In this document: piece by piece, positions 38,555 through 46,232 of the stretch
Position numbering within the stretch: position 1 is the first letter of the stretch
How the letters are laid out: every line of letters starts with the position of its first letter
Assembly (NCBI GenBank): GCA_029213195.1
Contig: JARGNI010000005.1
Location: 1 to 64,000, forward strand
Direction: 5' to 3'
Length of the DNA stretch: 64,000 bases
From: Verrucomicrobiales bacterium
GTDB lineage: Bacteria > Verrucomicrobiota > Verrucomicrobiia > Verrucomicrobiales > DEV007
The notes under the pieces: model-generated
Seen by the model: only the letters and a program-made list of their open reading frames with translations
Told to the model about the DNA's origin: nothing
The model's database searches: none
Program-made: the position numbers and the translations under genes

Positions 38555-39718
38555 ATGGATCCTCTCATCTCTCCCGAACGAGTCGCCGAGGTCAACCTCT
38601 CCGTTGCCGAGCGGCAGCGATATGCGCGACATCTGACGATCCCCGAGGTTGGTATCGAGGGCCAGAAAAGGCTCCGCTCAGCCAAGGTCCTCTGCATCGG
38701 TGCGGGAGGCCTAGGATCACCTGTGGCCATGTATCTCGCCGCCGCCGGAATCGGAGAACTCGGCATTGTCGACTTCGATCATGTCGACTTTTCGAACCTG
38801 CAGAGGCAACTCCTCCATCGCACCGAGGATGTTGGCAGAAAGAAAATCGAGAGCGCCCGCGAAAGACTCCAGGAGATCAACCCGGAAGTCGAGATCCGAA
38901 CCTTCGAGGAGCGTCTTGGAGCCACCAATGCCGAAGAAATCAGCAAGGATTACGATCTCATTATCGATGGAACCGACAACTTCGAGACCCGGTATCTCAG
39001 CAATGATCTGGCCGTTCTGACCGGCAAGCCGAATGTCTATGGCTCGATTTTTCGCTTCGAGGGACAAGTCTCCGTATTTGCTCCCCATCTCGGCGGCCCC
39101 TGTTACCGCTGCCTCTTCCCCACCCCACCCGAGCCTGGGCAGGTTCCCAGTTGTGCCGAAGGGGGAGTTCTCGGAGTCCTTCCGGGGATCGTTGGATCAC
39201 TCCAGGCGAGCGAGGCGATCAAGTTGATCCTCGGAATCGGGGATCCTCTCATTGGGAGACTGGTTCACTTTGACGCTCTCTCCTTTCGGTTTCGAGAAAT
39301 CAAATTGCGACGCGATCCGGAATGCCTATTGTGCGGCGAGAATCCTACCATTCGGCAACTCGAGGATCTCCAATTTTCCTGTGATATGATCGACTCTCCC
39401 CTACGCGAAATCACTGTCCATGACCTCAAGACTCGCATGGAGCAACCCGACGAATTTGTCCTCCTCGACGTTCGGGAACACACCGAAGTCGAGGTGGCAA
39501 GACTCCCGGGTTCCATCATCATCCCTTTGGCCGAACTGCCCCAGCGTCTCAGCGAGCTGGACTCCGGAGCCGAGACGATTATCCACTGCAAGGCAGGTGG
39601 ACGCAGCGCGAAGGCGCTCGCCGTCCTGATCGAGGCCGGGTTCTCCGATGCCTGCCATGTCCAGGGTGGAATCAATGCCTGGTCGCAGGAGATTGATTCC
39701 TCCGTCCCTCTTTACTGA
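38555..39718 (+). CDS. moeB: MoeB/ThiF-type adenylyltransferase with rhodanese domain
   Basis: 387 residues. The E1-like domain (about 15-250) shows RYARHLTIPEVG, the nucleotide-binding CIGAGGLGSPVAMYLAAAG, DVGRKKIES and IIDGTDNFETRY, plus zinc-ligand pairs CYRCLFP and CLLCGEN. The PSCAEGGVLGVLPG segment carries the usual conserved Cys. The C-terminal rhodanese domain (about 280-387) has the active-site loop IIHCKAGGRSAKAL. This fused form adenylates and sulfurates a ThiS/MoaD-like carrier for molybdopterin, thiamine or tRNA thiolation; the carrier is not in this window. The stop overlaps the next start by one base (TGATG). Confidence 0.93.
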   Translation: MDPLISPERVAEVNLSVAERQRYARHLTIPEVGIEGQKRLRSAKVLCIGAGGLGSPVAMYLAAAGIGELGIVDFDHVDFSNLQRQLLHRTEDVGRKKIESARERLQEINPEVEIRTFEERLGATNAEEISKDYDLIIDGTDNFETRYLSNDLAVLTGKPNVYGSIFRFEGQVSVFAPHLGGPCYRCLFPTPPEPGQVPSCAEGGVLGVLPGIVGSLQASEAIKLILGIGDPLIGRLVHFDALSFRFREIKLRRDPECLLCGENPTIRQLEDLQFSCDMIDSPLREITVHDLKTRMEQPDEFVLLDVREHTEVEVARLPGSIIIPLAELPQRLSELDSGAETIIHCKAGGRSAKALAVLIEAGFSDACHVQGGINAWSQEIDSSVPLY

Positions 39719-39966
39719 TGTCAGATCTCAGCGAGACTTCCTCGGATCTGGCGCCGCTTCTGCGCTGTCCGATCAGTGGGCTGCCCCTGCGGGAAGTCGC
39801 TTCAGAGGAGTGCCTGAAATTCCCGGGCGAATGGGATGAGGGTGGCTTCCTCTCGGAAGACGGCCAGATCCTCTACCCGATTCGGAACGGCTTCCCTCTC
39901 CTCGTTCCTTCCGAGGCGACTCGGCTGGATTCGAATTTCACTTCTGGTTCGACTCCTTCCGACTAG
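39718..39966 (+). CDS. Trm112-like small protein (UPF0434 type)
   Basis: 82 residues. LLRCPISGLPL near the start and ILYPIRNGFPLLVPSEA later are the signature of Trm112p-like proteins. Only one Cys remains of the zinc-ribbon ligands found in some members, which is common in bacterial forms. These proteins are small partners of methyltransferases or of cell-wall precursor enzymes; the role here is not defined. It is translationally coupled to moeB by a one-base overlap and overlaps the end of the convergent gene by 4 bases. Confidence 0.8.
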   Translation: MSDLSETSSDLAPLLRCPISGLPLREVASEECLKFPGEWDEGGFLSEDGQILYPIRNGFPLLVPSEATRLDSNFTSGSTPSD

Positions 39967-40853
39967 CGAACTTCGCTCAACTCCCCGATATGCTGGATCC
40001 AGCGACCAGGAAGCGACTTCCAAAAACGGCGGTCTGACTGATCATATTCGTGAGCAAACACCTCGCGAACGGCTTCATAAGTCAGTCTCCGCCGGATTTC
40101 ATTTTCCCAGGACAGGATCAAGTCCATGTCCTGAAGGAATGGATCGTAGTCCTTCTCTTCGATCGAAAAACAAAGATCGATCGATTCGAGGATCGGATTG
40201 GGCAGTATTTCCGGCTTTAGTTTTCGGACCTCCGCCTTCGCAACCTTTTCGGTCCGCTTGTCCTCCTTCTTCTGCGCCGCCTTCCGCAATTTCGTCCCCG
40301 CAAGCTCCATTCCATTCTTCAGGGCGCTGGAGGAAACAGAAGGAAGCAGGGAACTTGCCGCAAGCGCCGCACCCGCGAGTGGATTGATGAAAGCAACGGC
40401 TCCCCCGATCAAGAGGAGTCCCCCACTCACATTCTTGGACTCCTCATCGACCGACTCTGCAAAAGCCTCCAACTTCTCCGCGAGATCCGAACCCGTCTCG
40501 CGCATCTCCTCGGAGCGTTTCTGGTCGAACATCCAACGTTCAAGAAACTCGACCCCACGGGGATCCGGAACGTGAAAGACGCGTGCTCGAGGAAGGGAAT
40601 TGAGAGCCCCGACCCCCTCCGGCAGGACGCGTTTTGAAAAGACAACATAGTCCTCGTGCCGAACCGGGATAAGAAAGTAATGCGTTTCATCGCGCTCGGA
40701 ATCCTTGTCTCCGAGATAGACCGAGAGCGAACCGAGGATCTTGTTACCATCCAGGAACGACTCGATGCTACTGAGCCCAGCCTTGCCGAGATCCCCCGCG
40801 AGCCTGGCGGGTTCGCGGGTCGCCTTCAGCAGTTTCTCAAGAGTCTCATTCAT
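39963..40853 (-). CDS. protein of unknown function with a central hydrophobic hairpin
   Basis: 296 residues. The N-terminal half is soluble, with a YFLIPVRHEDYVVFSKR segment. Residues of about 142-170 are strongly hydrophobic and Gly/Ala-rich (GGLLLIGGAVAFINPLAGAA), suggesting membrane contact or a helical hairpin. The next region is very basic (KLRKAAQKKEDKRTEKVAKA), followed by a C-terminal domain ending in Trp/Arg-rich sequence (RRFWKSLPGRWIQHIGE). I do not recognise a family. It starts 15 bases after nadK and is probably the last gene of the tlyA-nadK run. Confidence 0.6.
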   Translation of the reverse strand: MNETLEKLLKATREPARLAGDLGKAGLSSIESFLDGNKILGSLSVYLGDKDSERDETHYFLIPVRHEDYVVFSKRVLPEGVGALNSLPRARVFHVPDPRGVEFLERWMFDQKRSEEMRETGSDLAEKLEAFAESVDEESKNVSGGLLLIGGAVAFINPLAGAALAASSLLPSVSSSALKNGMELAGTKLRKAAQKKEDKRTEKVAKAEVRKLKPEILPNPILESIDLCFSIEEKDYDPFLQDMDLILSWENEIRRRLTYEAVREVFAHEYDQSDRRFWKSLPGRWIQHIGELSEVR

Positions 40854-40868
40854 TCTCGCCCCACTGGA

Positions 40869-41744
40869 TTACCGAATGGCACTGCCAGTCCAACCCAACT
40901 TTTGATGCAGCACGTCATAGAAGTCCTGACCCGATATCGAAATGAGAGGGAGACAGAAATCTGCTCGCTTCATCTTGATCGAAGCCCGATCGGAAATGGT
41001 CGCCACCAGTTGCCCGTCCACGAGGAGAGAAAGATCATCCCGCTGGTCTAGCGCCCGGAATTCCACCTCGTTGGAGGCATCGATTACGAGGGGGCGATTC
41101 GCGAGAGTATGCGGACAAATCGGGGTAATCGCGAACACATCGGAGCCGGGCTGAACGAGGGGGCCGCCGGCCGAAAGCGAATAGGCCGTCGAACCCGTCG
41201 GAGTGGCCAGGATCAAGCCATCGCCCGAATAGAGATTGGCCACCTTCCCATTGATCCAGGCCTCGACGTGCACGACCCGCGAATCGACTCCACGACAGAC
41301 AGTCGCTTCATTCAGCCCCACAAAGTTGATCGGATCTCCCGATTCCGGGAGGAAGACTCCCTCGATGACGATGCGATCCGTCTGTTCGTAAGTCCCGGAA
41401 GCGATTGCATCGACCAGTTTCTCACTTTCCTCCTGCGTCGCGCAGGTCAGAAAGCCGAGAGTCCCCGTGTTGATGGCCGCGATCGGCTTAATTTTCTCGC
41501 GAAGCTGACGCAGGACCCAGAGGATGGTGCCGTCTCCTCCCAGGACAACGAGGAGATCGGCTTCTTCGCCGAGGTGTTCGAATGGTACACTCTTCTCTGC
41601 TCCGATGAGCTTTCCGGATTCTCGCTCGAGAATCACGTCCATAGACCGTTCCTCGAACAGGCGAAGGAGGTCACGCAGCAACTCCTTCGCTCCGGTTTTC
41701 GACGGATTCGCGACAATACCTACTCGGGGGGATGCTTCAGCCAT
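40869..41744 (-). CDS. nadK: NAD kinase
   Basis: 291 residues, the typical size. It phosphorylates NAD to NADP using ATP or polyphosphate. Family signatures are in order: the GGDGT motif in VVLGGDGTILW, NTGTLGFLT, the conserved NE pair in LNEATVCRG, and the Gly-rich ATPTGSTAYSLSAGGP. No signal peptide. The start overlaps the end of tlyA by 25 bases. The tlyA-nadK order is a common arrangement in bacteria. Confidence 0.97.
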   Translation of the reverse strand: MAEASPRVGIVANPSKTGAKELLRDLLRLFEERSMDVILERESGKLIGAEKSVPFEHLGEEADLLVVLGGDGTILWVLRQLREKIKPIAAINTGTLGFLTCATQEESEKLVDAIASGTYEQTDRIVIEGVFLPESGDPINFVGLNEATVCRGVDSRVVHVEAWINGKVANLYSGDGLILATPTGSTAYSLSAGGPLVQPGSDVFAITPICPHTLANRPLVIDASNEVEFRALDQRDDLSLLVDGQLVATISDRASIKMKRADFCLPLISISGQDFYDVLHQKLGWTGSAIR

Positions 41745-42463
41745 GCGAGAAATTCGACGTTTCCGTCGGTGCCATTGATAGGGGACTCCGTAAAACCTTG
41801 CCAGCTTTTTCCCATTTCATCGACGACAAAGCTCCGGATTTTCTCGATCGCCTCCTCGTGCAAAGCAGGCTCGCGAACGATCCCTCCCTTTCCCACTTGC
41901 TCTTTTCGGAGTTCGAATTGTGGCTTGATCAAGCATAGGACATCTCCATTGGGCTTGAGAACATCAAACACCGGCCCAAGGATCAAGGTGAGCGAAATAA
42001 AGGAAACATCGATCACCACGAGATCGACCGATTCCGGCAGATCGGAGGGTTTCATGTGTCGAATGTTGAATCCTTCCCGCGAAACCACTCTTGGGTCCTG
42101 GCGAATCTTCCAGGCAAGCTGGTTCTTTCCCACATCGAAGGCATAGACTTTCTCGGCGCCATGCTGGAGCACGCAATCGGTAAAGCCACCCGTCGAAGCG
42201 CCTGCATCGAGGACCACTTTACCGGATGGCGAGATTCCAAAGTGCTCGATCGCCTTCTCGATTTTCAAGCCACCACGGCTGACATATCGAGGGCGATTCT
42301 TGATCACAACTTCGGCATCCTCCTCGACCTTCTGGCCGGGTTTGAGATTCCCCTGCAAGCCTTCGACGCGAACCTCCCCTGCAAGGATGAGCCTCTTCGC
42401 CATCTCGCGGGAATCGCACAGCCCCCGTCGATGGAGGAGTTGATCGAGTCGTTCTTTTGCCAT
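41720..42463 (-). CDS. tlyA: TlyA-family rRNA (cytidine-2'-O)-methyltransferase
   Basis: 247 residues from ATG 42463 (MAKERLDQLLHRRGLC), with 54 bases of upstream frame rejected because they lack family sequence. An N-terminal S4 RNA-binding domain (about 1-60) is followed by a Rossmann methyltransferase with VVLDAGASTGGFTDCVL, then VDLVVIDVSFISLTLIL and LIKPQFELRKEQVGKGGIV. TlyA enzymes 2'-O-methylate 16S and/or 23S rRNA; the old hemolysin name is misleading. It is coupled to nadK and divergent from the SRPBCC gene. Confidence 0.95.
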   Translation of the reverse strand: MAKERLDQLLHRRGLCDSREMAKRLILAGEVRVEGLQGNLKPGQKVEEDAEVVIKNRPRYVSRGGLKIEKAIEHFGISPSGKVVLDAGASTGGFTDCVLQHGAEKVYAFDVGKNQLAWKIRQDPRVVSREGFNIRHMKPSDLPESVDLVVIDVSFISLTLILGPVFDVLKPNGDVLCLIKPQFELRKEQVGKGGIVREPALHEEAIEKIRSFVVDEMGKSWQGFTESPINGTDGNVEFLAWLKHPPE

Positions 42464-42568
42464 GCCTGCCCAATCGCTTCGCCAGTCCCATGCAACGGTT
42501 TTGTTAAGAAAAGTCAAAGGACTTTCTTCGTCATGCGTTCAGACTATGTTAATCCCCTCCTCCTTACG

Positions 42569-43189
42569 ATGCCCGCTAACCGCCTCTGTGCCTTTCTTTT
42601 CTGTCTCCCCCTCACCCTTGCCGCAGCGGATTCTGAATCCGCTTCACACTGGATCAAGACGGAGAAACAGTGGAGCGAACTCCAGACAGGTAAGGTCATT
42701 CTTCTCGATTCGACCCTTTCAGCCGAGGAAGACGTCAAGTCCCACAGTGCCACCGCAGCCATCATCGTGGATGCAGTTCCCGATGTGGTGAGGAATGTCG
42801 TCGAGGACGGAAACAAGGCAGCCGGATTTCAAGAGTCCCTGGTTTCTTCCGAGATCCTGGAGCGCTCCGGAGACACGACCCTCGTCAAACAGGTCGCAAA
42901 AGTGGGGTTTCACAAGGTCAGCTACATCGTCTGCCAGACTGCTGAGAACCCCTCGTTTATGAGCTTCAAGCTGGTCGAAGGGGACCTGAAGCAGATGGAC
43001 GGTTTCTGGCGCTTCCTTCCGATCTCATCGGATTCCGGAACCAAGACGCTTCTCGTCTATCGACTGAGTCTCGAGCCGAACATTCCCATCCCCGGATTCA
43101 TGATTCGAAAATCGATCGCCAACAACCTCCCGAACACCCTCGTTTCGGTGAAGGAAGAAACCCTTCGGCGGGCTGACGGGAGTTCATAG
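42569..43189 (+). CDS. exported SRPBCC/START-like lipid-binding protein
   Basis: 206 residues from ATG 42569; ATG 42533 with an AAAGGA upstream would add 12 residues. The signal peptide is RLCAFLFCLPLTLAAA. The rest fits a START/SRPBCC fold: an early strand SHSATAAIIVDAVPDVVRNVV, a FHKVSYIVCQ strand, FRFLP-like sequence (FWRFLPISSD) and a long final helix (IRKSIANNLPNTLVSVKEET). Such proteins bind hydrophobic ligands in a groove. No neighbour indicates the ligand. Confidence 0.75.
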   Translation: MPANRLCAFLFCLPLTLAAADSESASHWIKTEKQWSELQTGKVILLDSTLSAEEDVKSHSATAAIIVDAVPDVVRNVVEDGNKAAGFQESLVSSEILERSGDTTLVKQVAKVGFHKVSYIVCQTAENPSFMSFKLVEGDLKQMDGFWRFLPISSDSGTKTLLVYRLSLEPNIPIPGFMIRKSIANNLPNTLVSVKEETLRRADGSS

Positions 43190-43257
43190 CGTTTTTTCGG
43201 CGAATTCGTCAGCTTTGATGTAACCGGCAGGGAGAGGACGGCATCTCTCTTTGCCGA

Positions 43258-44928
43258 ATGGAAAGTTCTCCTCCGCCTCTGCCTTCCCAGCGATTCCGTT
43301 GGTTGCGCGCTTTTCTTTCCCTGGGGCTTCTTGTCATAGCCCTCGTTCTTTCCTCCGTGGTGATCTCTCGGTCGCTCAATCGGATCGAACCGGAGCCGCT
43401 ACCTTCCCGCGTGATCCCAGCAGAGGGTCTATCCATCCTCGAACGAATTGATCGAGAGTTCGAAACAGCATGGGAAAAAGACCAGATCGAATCTGCGCCC
43501 GAGGCAGATGAACTGACCCTGATTCGTCGTCTCTCCCTGGCTCTGACAGGCGCCCCTCCCTCACTCGAAGAAATCCAGCAGTTTCAACAGCTCCCGGAGC
43601 TGGCTGATCCGGTTCAGTCGTGGCTCGACCATCTCTTCGACGATCCTCGCTACCATCAATACTTCGCGGAACGTCTCGCTCGCGCCTACGTAGGAGTCGA
43701 ACCCGGTCCCTTTCTCGTGTATCGACGACGAAGGCTCGTCAATTGGCTCGCCGAAGAACTGGCCGTCAACCGTCCCTACGACGAGATCGTGCGAAGTCTC
43801 GTTGCTTCCGAGGGGCTTTGGACTACGCACCCCGAGGCCAACTTTGTCACCGTTGCCATCGTGGACGGCGATGGGAAAAATCGCCCCGACCCTATCAAGC
43901 TCGCAGCACGTACTTCCCGGGCCTTTCTCGGAGTCAGCCTCGATTGCATGCAGTGTCACGATGACAAGTTCGGAGACCACTGGAAGCAAGAGCACTTCCA
44001 CGAACTGGCAGCCTTCTACGCCCAAACCGAGATGGGACTGACGGGGCTGCGGGAAGCCCGGTCGCGAGAGTACGAGATCGAGTTGCTCGGTGATACCGAA
44101 CCGACCCAGATGAGCCCCCGCCCTCCGTTTCGTACTGAGTTGCTACCCGACATAGGATCGCGCAGAGAACGACTCGCCCAATGGATCACCCACGAAGAGA
44201 ACGAAGCGTTCGCCCGCGCCACCGTGAACCGCGTCTGGGGGCTTCTGCTCGGCCGCCCCCTCACCAGCCCGGTCGACGACATCGCCCTCGAGGGTCCCTA
44301 TCCCGTTGGGTTGGAGAAAATGGCGAACCTTTTCCGTCGAGAAAACCACAATCTACAGGGACTGATCCGGGTCATTGCCGGGTCGACAGCCTTCCATCGG
44401 GCAAGTGCCTCCGACCTTCCCGAATCGCCCATCACCCAGGCGCAGGAACAGGCCTGGGCTGCCTTTCCCATCACGCCCCTCCGATCCGAGCAGGTCGCAG
44501 GAGCGGTCATCCAGTCGTCCTCGCTCCAGGCGATCGACCACAGCAGCCATATCATCCACAGGATCCGGAGATTCGGTGAAACCCAGGATTTCGTAAAGCG
44601 ATACGGAGACCAGGGAGAAGCGGAGTTTCTCGAAACCGCAGGCACGATCCCGCAGCGGCTGCTCCTCATGAATGGCAAGTTCGTCGCCGAGCGCACCCAG
44701 CCCAACCCGATCATGAACAGTGCCACCCGCCTCGCCAACTACTCCCCCAGCGACGAGGCCGCCATTGATGCTGCATTTCTTGCTACCCTCACTCGCAAGC
44801 CCACCCTAGCGGAGAAAGCCCACTTCGCATCGCTACTCTCTGACAAAAAGGGGAAAGCTCGGGAACGGGCCATGGAAGATGTCTACTGGGCGCTGATCAA
44901 CTCGACGGAATTCTCATGGAATCGATGA
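43258..44928 (+). CDS. DUF1549/DUF1553 protein (PSCyt2/PSD1 type), membrane-anchored
   Basis: 556 residues. One N-terminal membrane helix (FLSLGLLVIALVLSSVVIS) precedes a DUF1549 region (LIRRLSLALTGAPPSLEEI, YFAERLARAYVGVE) with FLGVSLDCMQCHDDKFGDHW, and a DUF1553 C-terminal region (RATVNRVWGLLLGRPL). The CMQCHDDK motif recalls a c-type cytochrome or metal site. It lacks the cytochrome domain found at the start of the long Planctomycetes forms. These proteins always pair with DUF1501 and are linked to polysaccharide or sulfatase loci elsewhere; function unknown. It overlaps the DUF1501 gene by 13 bases. Confidence 0.88.
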   Translation: MESSPPPLPSQRFRWLRAFLSLGLLVIALVLSSVVISRSLNRIEPEPLPSRVIPAEGLSILERIDREFETAWEKDQIESAPEADELTLIRRLSLALTGAPPSLEEIQQFQQLPELADPVQSWLDHLFDDPRYHQYFAERLARAYVGVEPGPFLVYRRRRLVNWLAEELAVNRPYDEIVRSLVASEGLWTTHPEANFVTVAIVDGDGKNRPDPIKLAARTSRAFLGVSLDCMQCHDDKFGDHWKQEHFHELAAFYAQTEMGLTGLREARSREYEIELLGDTEPTQMSPRPPFRTELLPDIGSRRERLAQWITHEENEAFARATVNRVWGLLLGRPLTSPVDDIALEGPYPVGLEKMANLFRRENHNLQGLIRVIAGSTAFHRASASDLPESPITQAQEQAWAAFPITPLRSEQVAGAVIQSSSLQAIDHSSHIIHRIRRFGETQDFVKRYGDQGEAEFLETAGTIPQRLLLMNGKFVAERTQPNPIMNSATRLANYSPSDEAAIDAAFLATLTRKPTLAEKAHFASLLSDKKGKARERAMEDVYWALINSTEFSWNR

Positions 44929-46232
44929 AACCCTCCTCTCTTTTCGGTGACTGCGGGACCACCGCCCACCTGACTCGGCGGCACCTTTTCCGCTCTGCCG
45001 GGCTCGCCGGCCTCAGTTGGCTGACACCCCTGTCACAGCAACTCGCCCTGGGTGCCGAGAAAACGGGCAAACGACCTCGCTCCCTCATCGTCCTCTGGTT
45101 GCAGGGCGGTGCCAGCCAGCTCGAAACCTTCGACCCGCATCCCGGTGGAGCTGTTTCCTACGGGTCGAGCGCGATTGCGACCGCCGCGAAAGGCGTTCAA
45201 ATCGGAAGCGGACTTCCCCTCACCGCGGAAAGAATGGACCAGGTATCTGTCATTCGCTCCGTAACGAGTAAGGAGGGAGATCACGCTCGAGCCATTTACA
45301 ACACGAAGACAGGGTATCGCCCCTTCCCCGGCATCGTGCATCCTTCCATCGGAGCCGTCCTCAGCCACGAGCTTCCGACGCCTGTCACCGGTGGACAGCC
45401 GCTGGATATTCCCACCCACATTTCGATTCTCCCCTCCGCCTTCCCCGCGAGAGGAGGATACCTGGGGGCCCGCTTCGATGCCTTCCAGGTCGGTGATCCC
45501 GTCAACCCCGTCGCCGATGTTCGCTCCCGCGTCGACGACGACCGAGCTCAGCGGCGGATGGAGTCCCTTGATGTTCTCGAGAACTCCTTTGCCCGGGGAC
45601 GATTGCCCGATCTCGAAGCGAAACGAACCCTGCATCGGGCTGCGATTGCCAATGCGCAGAAAATGATGACCTCCGACCAGCTCTCCGCCTTCAACATTGA
45701 GGAGCGGCCCGAGGGAGAAAGAAAAGCGTATGGGGATTCTCCCTTTGGCCGTGGCTGCCTCGCCGCGCTTGGGCTGATCGAGAACGGCGTTCGTTGTGTC
45801 GAAGTCACCCTGAATGGCTGGGATACTCACATCAACAATCACGAGGGGCATGCGAAACAGAATGCCATTCTCGATCCTGCTCTGTCCGCCCTGATCGATG
45901 GCTTGAAGGAGCGCGATCTCTACGATGACACGATCCTTCTTGTAGGCACGGAGTTTGGCCGGACTCCGAAACTCAACGTCACCGAGGGGCGGGATCATTG
46001 GCCCCACGGATTCAGCGTGCTCCTCGGAGGAGGTGGGCTGCGCAGCGGAATCGCGATCGGAGAAACGGACCCGAGCGGAGAAAAAGACGATCCTGCCGAG
46101 CCCGTCCGGGTCGAGGACATTCACGCGACGGTGCTCCACCAGCTCGGAGTCGACTACGAATACGAACTCGATACCCCGATCGGGCGTCCCTTGCCAATCA
46201 GCGAAGGGCGTCGAATTCATCAGCTCCTTTAA
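44916..46232 (+). CDS. DUF1501 family protein (exported, Tat-like start)
   Basis: 438 residues. The N-terminus TRRHLFRSAGLAGLSWL contains a twin-Arg motif, consistent with Tat export of a folded protein. The body follows the DUF1501/alkaline-phosphatase-like plan: VLWLQGGASQLETFDPHPG, GDHARAIYNTKTG, VEVTLNGWDTHINN, LVGTEFGRTPKLNV and GRDHWPHGFSVLLGG, with Asp/His positions that could hold metals. Usual length. It pairs with the DUF1549 protein as in most Planctomycetes and Verrucomicrobia genomes. It converges with the helicase gene, overlapping by 4 bases. Confidence 0.92.
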   Translation: MESMKPSSLFGDCGTTAHLTRRHLFRSAGLAGLSWLTPLSQQLALGAEKTGKRPRSLIVLWLQGGASQLETFDPHPGGAVSYGSSAIATAAKGVQIGSGLPLTAERMDQVSVIRSVTSKEGDHARAIYNTKTGYRPFPGIVHPSIGAVLSHELPTPVTGGQPLDIPTHISILPSAFPARGGYLGARFDAFQVGDPVNPVADVRSRVDDDRAQRRMESLDVLENSFARGRLPDLEAKRTLHRAAIANAQKMMTSDQLSAFNIEERPEGERKAYGDSPFGRGCLAALGLIENGVRCVEVTLNGWDTHINNHEGHAKQNAILDPALSALIDGLKERDLYDDTILLVGTEFGRTPKLNVTEGRDHWPHGFSVLLGGGGLRSGIAIGETDPSGEKDDPAEPVRVEDIHATVLHQLGVDYEYELDTPIGRPLPISEGRRIHQLL